Assembly: GCF_000717345.1 (NCBI RefSeq)
Contig: NZ_JNZA01000061.1
Span: 1 to 29,737, forward strand
Reading direction: 5' to 3'
Origin: Streptomyces lydicus
GTDB taxonomy: Bacteria > Actinomycetota > Actinomycetes > Streptomycetales > Streptomycetaceae
Length of the DNA stretch: 29,737 nucleotides
Shown here: positions 22,496 to 29,737 of the stretch, in pieces
Layout of the letters: the number at the start of each line of letters is the position of its first letter
Numbering within the stretch: the stretch's first letter is position 1
Notes under the pieces: model-generated
Seen by the model: only the letters and a program-made list of their open reading frames with translations
The model's database searches: none
What the model was told of the DNA's origin: nothing
Translations under genes and position numbers: made by a program

Positions 22496-23803
22496 TCAGC
22501 GGATCCGGGGCAGGTCGCGGGCGAGGGACGGCTGGGAGCGCCGGAAAGAGGTGAAGTGGTCGGCGTCGGCACCCTGGTCGACCACCGTGGGCCGGGCGCC
22601 GTGGGCCCGCAACTCCTTGGCGCAGCTGATGCTGTTGGCCATGGGGACGTCGTGGTCGCCGCCGGCGGTGTAGAGGGTGATCCGGACGCCGCGGGCCGGC
22701 GTCCAGTCGCAGGTGCGGTCGTTGGCCCGCAGGACGGTCAGCAGGGCGCCGGACGGGTGCCGGAGCTTCTGGTACCAGGTGTCGGTGAGCAGGTCCTCCA
22801 GTCGGCCGGGCAGCTTGCCGGCGATCTTCTCCGCCGGGTGCTCGCCGTCGAAGAGGGCCTCGACGCGGTCGGCGTAGGGGGCGCGGAACACCTCGCGGGG
22901 GCTGCGGTAGAGCGGGTGCAGACGGTTCTGGGCAGTCAGGAAGAAGGAGACGTAGAAGACGGCTGAGCGGGGGCTGACCCGGCCGTCGAACATCCCGGGG
23001 AGTTCGCTGCCGTCCAGGTCGAACGGGCCGCCGACCGGCGCGACGGTCCCGGGGCGGAAACGGGGATCGGCACCCCGGCCCAGCTCGCGCGCCAGTTCCA
23101 TGGCGACCTGGCCGCCCTGCGAGAAGCCGGTGAGGGACACCCTGCGGTCCAGGGTTGCGCCGAGCCGGGAGGTGGCCGTGCGGGCCGCCCGGAGCATGTC
23201 GAGCGAGGCCGAGCCGGCGGACCGTGCGTCCATGTACGGGTGGCGGCCGGGGCCGGTGCCGAGGCCGAGGTAGTCGGGGGCGACGGCGGCGCGGCCGGCC
23301 GAGGCGTACAGCATCGAGACGGTCCGGTCGAGGCCGTCGCCGACGGAGGGTGCGTAGCCGCGGTAGGCGAGGGTGCCGTGGGCGTGCACGACGGCGGGGA
23401 GCCGGTGCCGGCCGGTGCCGAGCGGGAGGGAGAGCAGGCCGGAGGCGGTGGTGGGACGGCCGTCGGCGGTGATCGTGCGGTAGGTCAGGCGGTAGTTGGC
23501 GACGTCGTGGCGGGCGGTGTGGGCGTCCAGGCCGGTCTGCCGCGCCTGGTCCACGATCCGGGATCGGTGCTGCCGGCCGAGGGGGATGAGGGAGAGCAGG
23601 CTGCCGCGCCAGGCGGCGGTGCGGGCTGCGGTTCCCTGTGCCGTGGCGGGCCGTGCCGTCTCCGCCTGCCGGGCGGGGAGGGGATGCGCGGCCGCCACGG
23701 CCGGTGCCGTCGTGAGCGCCGTCAGCAGGAGGGCGGCGCCGGTGGCCACCCCGCGCGAGAGGCGGCGGGACCGCGGTAAGTGCTGCTGGGTCGTGTTCTT
23801 CAT
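22496..23803 (-). CDS. Secreted lipase-like alpha/beta hydrolase
   Basis: A 435-residue exported hydrolase with a signal peptide (about 1-39: RSRRLSRG, hydrophobic core, cut after AVAAA). The alpha/beta-hydrolase core shows the oxyanion segment HAHGT (140-144), the nucleophile Ser228 in GFSQGG, an acid in GGDHDVP (381-387) and His416 in DADHFTSF. It fits the secretory-lipase family, which hydrolyses triglycerides and other esters. ATG 23803 has no Shine-Dalgarno sequence but follows TACCGT by 6 nt, as in leaderless genes, and gives a normal signal peptide. It converges with the B12 operon, one base apart. Steryl-ester cleavage is possible given the neighbours but is not shown. Confidence 0.85.
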   Translation of the reverse strand: MKNTTQQHLPRSRRLSRGVATGAALLLTALTTAPAVAAAHPLPARQAETARPATAQGTAARTAAWRGSLLSLIPLGRQHRSRIVDQARQTGLDAHTARHDVANYRLTYRTITADGRPTTASGLLSLPLGTGRHRLPAVVHAHGTLAYRGYAPSVGDGLDRTVSMLYASAGRAAVAPDYLGLGTGPGRHPYMDARSAGSASLDMLRAARTATSRLGATLDRRVSLTGFSQGGQVAMELARELGRGADPRFRPGTVAPVGGPFDLDGSELPGMFDGRVSPRSAVFYVSFFLTAQNRLHPLYRSPREVFRAPYADRVEALFDGEHPAEKIAGKLPGRLEDLLTDTWYQKLRHPSGALLTVLRANDRTCDWTPARGVRITLYTAGGDHDVPMANSISCAKELRAHGARPTVVDQGADADHFTSFRRSQPSLARDLPRIR

Positions 23804-23879
23804 GGTGCGACGGTACGGACGTCCCGCGGCGCACAGCAGGCGTTTTCCGCACAACTCAACCGGGGTGCACGACGGTTGA

Positions 23880-23917
23880 CGGCGGGCGTGCGGAGGGGAA
23901 CCCCCGCACGCCCGTCG
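23880..23917 (-). terminator. Stem-loop terminator of the fadA5-like gene
   Basis: A 14-bp stem (23880-23893 with 23904-23917, one G-T wobble) with a 10-nt loop lies 28 bp after the thiolase stop. The loop itself could pair partly. The adjoining stretch up to the lipase start shows no gene. Confidence 0.75.
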
Positions 23918-23944
23918 CCGCGCGCGCCCGGCCCCGGCCGTGCG

Positions 23945-25298
<1,354 letters not shown>

Positions 25299-25364
25299 CA
25301 CCGCGACCCCCACAGCTGATGCACCGTCAGAAGTCTGGATGGAACCACGGACCAGGAGCCGCCG

Positions 25365-26597
25365 ATGCCATGCCCAGCGCTGCCCGAGGGGTTCGACTTC
25401 ACCGATCCCGACGTCTACCAGTCCCGCGTTCCGCTCCCCGAGTTCGCGCAGCTGCGGCAGACCGCGCCCGTGTGGTGGAACGCCCAGCCGCACGGCATTG
25501 CCGGCTTCGACGACGACGGCTACTGGGTCGTCACCCGGCACCAGGACGTCAAGGAGGTGTCCACCAAGCCGGAGCTCTTCTCCGCGCACCTGAACACCTC
25601 GATCATCCGCTTCAACGCGTCCATGACCCGGGACCAGATCGACGTACAGAAGCTGATCATGCTGAACATGGACCCGCCGGAACACACCAGGGTCCGCCAG
25701 ATCGTGCAGCGGGGCTTCACCCCGCGCTCCATCCGCGCCCTGGAGGAGGCGCTGCGCGGGCGGGCGGCGCGTATCGTCGCCGCGGCGCGGGAGAGCGGTA
25801 CCGGGGACTTCGTCACCGATGTGGCCTGCGAACTCCCCCTCCAGGCCATCGCCGAGCTCATCGGCATCCCGCAGGACGACCGGGCCCGCATCTTCGACTG
25901 GTCGAACAAGATGGTCGCGTACGACGATCCCGAACTCGCCATCACCGAAGAGGTCGGCACCAACGCGGCGATGGAGCTGATCTCGTACGCCATGAACCTC
26001 GCCGCGGCGCGCAAGGAGTGCCCGGCCAAGGACATCGTCAGCCAGCTGGTCGCGGCCGAGCACGAGGGGAACCTCGGCTCCGACGAATTCGGCTTCTTCG
26101 TCCTGCTGTTGGCGGTGGCCGGCAACGAGACCACCCGCAACGCCATCACCCACGGCATGCACGCCTTCCTCACCCACCCCGAGCAGTGGGAGCTCTACAA
26201 GCGCGAGCGGCCCGCGACGGCGGCGGAGGAGATCGTGCGCTGGGCGACGCCGGTGGTGTCCTTCCAGCGGACCGCCACCCAGGACACCGAACTGGGCGGG
26301 GCGAAGATCAAGAAGGGCCAGCGGGTCGGGATCTTCTACTCGTCGGCCAACAACGACCCCGAGGTCTTCGACCGTCCCGAGCTCTTCGACATCACCCGCG
26401 ACCCCAATCCGCATCTGGGCTTCGGGGGCGGCGGTCCCCACTTCTGCCTCGGCAAGTCCCTGGCGGTCCTGGAAATCAACCTGATCTTCAACGCTCTCGC
26501 GGACGCCATGCCCGACATCTCCCTGGCCGGCACCCCGCGGCGACTGCGGTCCGCGTGGCTCAACGGGGTGAAGGAACTACGGGTCCGTTACCGCTGA
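25365..26597 (+). CDS. cyp125: Cytochrome P450, CYP125 family (steroid C26-monooxygenase)
   Basis: A 410-residue P450. The heme ligand is Cys361 in FGGGGPHFCLG, the I-helix acid-alcohol pair is in AGNETTRN (252-259), and the ExxR motif is Glu289-Arg292. Blocks such as GFDFTDPDVY, WWNAQ, MLNMDPPEHTR-RQIV-RGFTPR, DEFGFFV, HPEQWELYK and IVRWATPV follow mycobacterial CYP125A1 closely. CYP125 hydroxylates C26(27) of cholesterol and cholestenone and can carry on to the acid, the first step of side-chain degradation. AGGAG 6 nt before the ATG supports the start. Electrons could come from the [3Fe-4S] ferredoxin at 13063; no reductase is in the window. CYP125 members are known from Streptomyces that do not grow on cholesterol, so the true substrate may be another sterol or terpenoid. 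Confidence 0.93.
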   Translation: MPCPALPEGFDFTDPDVYQSRVPLPEFAQLRQTAPVWWNAQPHGIAGFDDDGYWVVTRHQDVKEVSTKPELFSAHLNTSIIRFNASMTRDQIDVQKLIMLNMDPPEHTRVRQIVQRGFTPRSIRALEEALRGRAARIVAAARESGTGDFVTDVACELPLQAIAELIGIPQDDRARIFDWSNKMVAYDDPELAITEEVGTNAAMELISYAMNLAAARKECPAKDIVSQLVAAEHEGNLGSDEFGFFVLLLAVAGNETTRNAITHGMHAFLTHPEQWELYKRERPATAAEEIVRWATPVVSFQRTATQDTELGGAKIKKGQRVGIFYSSANNDPEVFDRPELFDITRDPNPHLGFGGGGPHFCLGKSLAVLEINLIFNALADAMPDISLAGTPRRLRSAWLNGVKELRVRYR

Positions 26598-26652
26598 GCG
26601 CGGTGGCCGGGGGCGGGCCCGGCCGGCGGCGTGACGAGGTCCTCGCACGCAC

Positions 26653-26688
26653 TGTGCCCGGTGGCCGGCAACGGCTGCCGGGCACAGC
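26653..26688 (+). terminator. Strong stem-loop terminator after cyp125
   Basis: A 16-bp stem (26653-26668 with 26673-26688, two G-T wobbles) is closed by a GCAA tetraloop (GNRA type), 55 bp after the P450 stop. There is no U tract. Confidence 0.8.
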
Positions 26689-26959
26689 GGTATGTCCGAA
26701 AACGGTTTGTCGCTCAACCTTGCCAGTCGTCGTTGGCGCACTTACATTCAACTCAACTCGCCAGTAACACCCGGCAGTCAGCTCCACTCGGCAGCGCGCC
26801 GCAGCACGCGCCGCCCGGCACGACACCGGCCGGTGCCGCTCTCCCCACGCACCCCCGCTCGGCCCGCTCCCCACGCCTGTTCACCGCACCACGGTCACGC
26901 ACCTTCCCCCCACCTTGTTTCGACAGCGCGCTCCACGCTCTTCGAAGGGGAAACACACC
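26689..26959 (+). other. Promoter and long leader of the DUF6230 operon
   Basis: TTGCCA (26720-26725) and TACATT (26743-26748) lie 17 bp apart, a good promoter, giving a start near 26755. The leader to the ATG at 26960 would be about 205 nt, unusually long for Streptomyces. It contains a small symmetric AAACGGTTT at 26699-26707, upstream of the -35. No KstR box was found here. Confidence 0.6.
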
Positions 26960-27580
26960 ATGAAGGACGCACACGGCAGACCTGTCACGGGACGCATCAG
27001 CTGGCGGAAGTTCGCCGTGCTGTCCGTCCCGGCCCTCGCCGGCACCGCGGCGCTGGGCATCGCGCTCGCCAACGGCGCCCTCGCGGCGTCATTCGCCGTA
27101 TCGGGCCAGCAGTTCAAGGTCTCCGCCGACAGCCTCACCGGCGACGGATTCGCCCAGTACGGCAGTGTCGACACCAACGCCAGGGGCGACCTCCTGCCGG
27201 TGGCGGTCACCGCCATCAAGACGGCACAGCTGAACAACCTCTGTCAGTCAGTGGTCACGCACCTGCCCGTGGTCGGTGACATCTCGCTCAACCTGCATGC
27301 GGGGACGGGCAGCAAGCCCGTCGAGGCCCGCGATCTCTTTGTGGACGCCACCCAGCTCTCCGGCAACGCGTCCTTCAACAACATCGAGATCGGCCGGGAC
27401 GCCTCCACCCTGGACAAGGGCCCGGCCAGCGCCCAGGGAATGCAGGACCTCTTCGCCCAGCAGGCCGACGACGTCCGGATCAGCAATCTGCACCAGACCG
27501 CCTGGGCCACCAACGCCGGGACGTTCAAGCTCTCCGGGCTGAGCATGAAGATCTCCAAGGGTACGAAGGAATGCTTCTGA
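26960..27580 (+). CDS. DUF6230 family exported protein
   Basis: A 206-residue protein. One N-terminal hydrophobic segment (about 18-43, KFAVLSVPALAGTAALGIALANGALA) acts as signal peptide or anchor. The remaining domain is soluble and rich in Ser, Asn and Thr, with Cys near NNLCQSV and near the C-terminus (TKECF). It fits DUF6230 of Streptomyces; older annotations call such proteins cholesterol esterase, but no GxSxG motif or catalytic triad is visible here, so that name is not supported. The ATG has GAAGGGG 9 nt upstream. Its end overlaps the DUF6114 gene by 10 bp, so both are translated together. Function unknown. Confidence 0.8.
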   Translation: MKDAHGRPVTGRISWRKFAVLSVPALAGTAALGIALANGALAASFAVSGQQFKVSADSLTGDGFAQYGSVDTNARGDLLPVAVTAIKTAQLNNLCQSVVTHLPVVGDISLNLHAGTGSKPVEARDLFVDATQLSGNASFNNIEIGRDASTLDKGPASAQGMQDLFAQQADDVRISNLHQTAWATNAGTFKLSGLSMKISKGTKECF

Positions 27581-27939
27581 CCTGGCGGCGCTGGCGGAGG
27601 GGCCGCCCCTTCTGGGGTGGCCTGGCGGCCGTCCTCGCCGGCGCCGAGATCTGTGCCCTCCCTCTGGCCCCGCTGAAGATCATGCTCCAGCAGGGCATCG
27701 CCGGTATCCCGTCGGTGCTCATGGGGCTGGTGATGATCGTGATGGGGCTCTCGGCGTGGTTCGCGCCGCACTACCGGGGCCTCGCGGGCGTCCTGACCGT
27801 CCTGTGCGCGGCGGCGGCCCTGGTGATGTCCAACCTCGGTGGCTTTCTGATCGGCACCGTTCTCGGGATTCTCGGCGGCTCCATGATCTTCGCCTGGCAG
27901 CCGGTGGTCGTCGGCGACCAGCCGGCCCTCAGCAAGTGA
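27571..27939 (+). CDS. DUF6114 family membrane protein
   Basis: A 122-residue protein with four hydrophobic segments (about 14-33, 44-64, 69-87 and 89-110) and a positively charged N-terminus (TWRRWRRGR), which points to the N-terminus being inside. It fits DUF6114, regularly encoded after DUF6230. Its start codon lies within the last codons of the DUF6230 gene, in another frame, with AAGGA directly before the ATG. The role is unknown; it may be a membrane partner of the exported DUF6230 protein. Confidence 0.82.
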   Translation: MLLTWRRWRRGRPFWGGLAAVLAGAEICALPLAPLKIMLQQGIAGIPSVLMGLVMIVMGLSAWFAPHYRGLAGVLTVLCAAAALVMSNLGGFLIGTVLGILGGSMIFAWQPVVVGDQPALSK

Positions 27940-28725
<786 letters not shown>

Positions 28726-28743
28726 CGAGCCGGCCGGCCGAGC

Positions 28744-28771
28744 CGCTGAGCTGCTTCGGGCCTGCTCAGCG
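28744..28771. terminator. Possible convergent terminator
   Basis: CGCTGAGC and GCTCAGCG are perfect 8-bp arms with a 12-nt loop, between the secreted-protein gene and the end of the opposing small membrane-protein gene, overlapping the latter by 6 bp. Confidence 0.45.
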
Positions 28772-29104
28772 CGCGGCCAGGCCGGCGGCCGCCATGGCCA
28801 CCACCACCGCCACGGCCAGCGTGCCGCTGAGGAACGCGGTGACCAGCCGTCGCCGCAGGGCGCGGTAGACGCTCTCGTATTCGGTCCGCAGACTGGCGCT
28901 GCGGACCGCAATACGTTCCAGATAGGCGCGCGAGGTGTCCCGTTGGTCCTCGCAGTAGCGCGACTCGACTTCCTTCCGCTGGGTATCGGTCAGCCAGGGC
29001 AAGCCGGCGCAGAAGGCATGGGCGCGGGACCGCGCCCGGTCCTTCTCCGCCTCCCAGAGGAGATATCCCTCGATCTCGTTGATGGCCTGGTCCATCCGGT
29101 TCAT
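28766..29104 (-). CDS. Small single-helix membrane protein coupled to ctaD
   Basis: A 112-residue protein with a charged helical N-terminal part (about 1-86, rich in Arg and Glu, Cys32 and Cys51) and one C-terminal transmembrane helix (about 88-110), a tail-anchor arrangement. Its ATG overlaps the cytochrome oxidase subunit I stop (ATGA), so its translation depends on ctaD. It does not resemble CtaF (subunit IV), the usual small partner. I do not recognise a family. It may be an assembly or accessory factor of this oxidase; that is inferred only from the coupling. Confidence 0.75.
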   Translation of the reverse strand: MNRMDQAINEIEGYLLWEAEKDRARSRAHAFCAGLPWLTDTQRKEVESRYCEDQRDTSRAYLERIAVRSASLRTEYESVYRALRRRLVTAFLSGTLAVAVVVAMAAAGLAAR

Positions 29105-29737
29105 GGGCGGGCCCCGATTTCCCTGCCGCGGGCGTTCTCGGCGTCCGGCAGGGCCGCGATCTCCTGGGCGATCTCGGGGTGGTGCAGGTCGAATGCCGGG
29201 GATTCGGAGCGAATTCTGGGCAGGGTCAGGAAGTTGTGCCGCGGCGGCGGGCAGGAGGTCGCCCACTCCAGCGAACGGCCGTAGCCCCACGGGTCGTCGA
29301 CCTCGACCTTCTTGCCGTACTTCGCCGTCTTCCAGACGTTGTAGAGGAACGGCAGGATCGACAGGCCGAGGAGGAACGAGAAGATGCTGGAGACGGTGTT
29401 CAGGGTGGTGAAGCCGTCGGCGGCGAGATAGTCGGGAATGCGGCGCAGCATGCCCTCCGCGCCCAGCCAGTGCTGGACGAGAAAAGTGCCGTGGAAGCCG
29501 AGGAACATGGTCCAGAAGGTGATCTTGCCGAGGCGCTCGTCCAGCATCTTGCCGGTGAACTTCGGCCACCAGAAGTGGAAGCCGGAGAACATCGCGAAGA
29601 CGACCGTGCCGAAGACCACGTAATGGAAATGGGCCACCACGAAGTACGAGTCGGAGATGTGGAAGTCCATCGGCGGCGAGGCCAGGATGACACCGGTCAG
29701 ACCACCGAAGGTGAAGGTGATCAGGAAGCCGACCGCC
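29101..29737 (-). CDS. ctaD: Cytochrome c oxidase subunit I, 3' part (aa3-type)
   Basis: Only the last 211 residues are in the window; the start lies beyond base 29737. The frame opens with [18 protein letters not shown], and the heme ligands appear as VAHFHYV, the paired histidines for heme a3 and heme a. Further helices follow ([58 protein letters not shown]), and a C-terminal cytoplasmic tail contains [21 protein letters not shown]. It is the catalytic subunit of the terminal oxidase. The gene downstream is not ctaF, so this may be an additional ctaD copy rather than the main ctaCDFE locus; the sequence upstream would show this. Confidence 0.95.
   Translation of the reverse strand, partial: AVGFLITFTFGGLTGVILASPPMDFHISDSYFVVAHFHYVVFGTVVFAMFSGFHFWWPKFTGKMLDERLGKITFWTMFLGFHGTFLVQHWLGAEGMLRRIPDYLAADGFTTLNTVSSIFSFLLGLSILPFLYNVWKTAKYGKKVEVDDPWGYGRSLEWATSCPPPRHNFLTLPRIRSESPAFDLHHPEIAQEIAALPDAENARGREIGARP

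Noticed and set aside
26699..26707. AAACGGTTT as a sixth KstR box
   Set aside because: The spacing between AAC and GTT is one base instead of two, and it lies upstream of the -35.
26960..27580. Calling the DUF6230 protein a cholesterol esterase
   Set aside because: No GxSxG, acid or histidine triad is visible and the protein is too short for the hydrolase fold.

Overview
The window is very GC-rich actinobacterial DNA, almost certainly from Streptomyces or a close relative. The signs are GTG starts, ATGA/GTGA-coupled operons, leaderless genes, a SCO2322-type protein, a DUF6230/DUF6114 pair and a repeat hairpin common in Streptomyces intergenic DNA. The first 37 bases are not genomic. They match the Illumina Nextera read-2 transposase adapter, so the window begins at an untrimmed contig end.

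Region 1 (121-16192) and region 3 (23945-26597) look like parts of one steroid or sterol side-chain catabolism regulon. They hold an SCPx/Ltp1-type thiolase and a fused two-domain FadE34-type acyl-CoA dehydrogenase; an F420-dependent LLM oxidoreductase; a glycosyltransferase, methyltransferase and alpha/alpha-toroid operon; a TetR regulator that reads as KstR; an aldehyde dehydrogenase with a [3Fe-4S] ferredoxin; a metallo-beta-lactamase-fold hydrolase; and a divergent pair made of a FadA5-type thiolase and a CYP125-type P450. Five copies of the KstR operator pattern TnnAACnnGTTnnA (three exact, two with one mismatch) lie in the promoters of fadE34, the glycosyltransferase operon/kstR, the MBL gene, fadA5 and cyp125. 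A second inverted repeat, CTGAC-N5-GTCAG, sits at fadE34 and the LLM gene, and a close variant sits at the aldehyde dehydrogenase. No steroid-ring degradation genes are present in the window. Interspersed are a SAM methyltransferase, a cell-wall amidase, a four-helix membrane protein and a maleylpyruvate-isomerase-fold protein.

Region 2 (16340-22494) is a five-gene translationally coupled operon behind a cobalamin riboswitch. It encodes two secreted, membrane-anchored proteins (a transcobalamin-like alpha/alpha toroid and an SCO2322-family protein) and a complete ECF transporter (T, fused A-A, S). It looks like a surface capture and uptake system for vitamin B12. A Streptomyces hairpin repeat sits inside the riboswitch. 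B12 is the cofactor of methylmalonyl-CoA mutase, which would handle propionyl-CoA released from steroid side chains, so the two regions may be physiologically linked.

Region 4 (22496-23803 and 26720-29737) holds a secreted lipase-like hydrolase, a DUF6230-DUF6114 pair with a secreted four-cysteine protein, and the 3' end of a cytochrome oxidase subunit I gene coupled to a small membrane protein.
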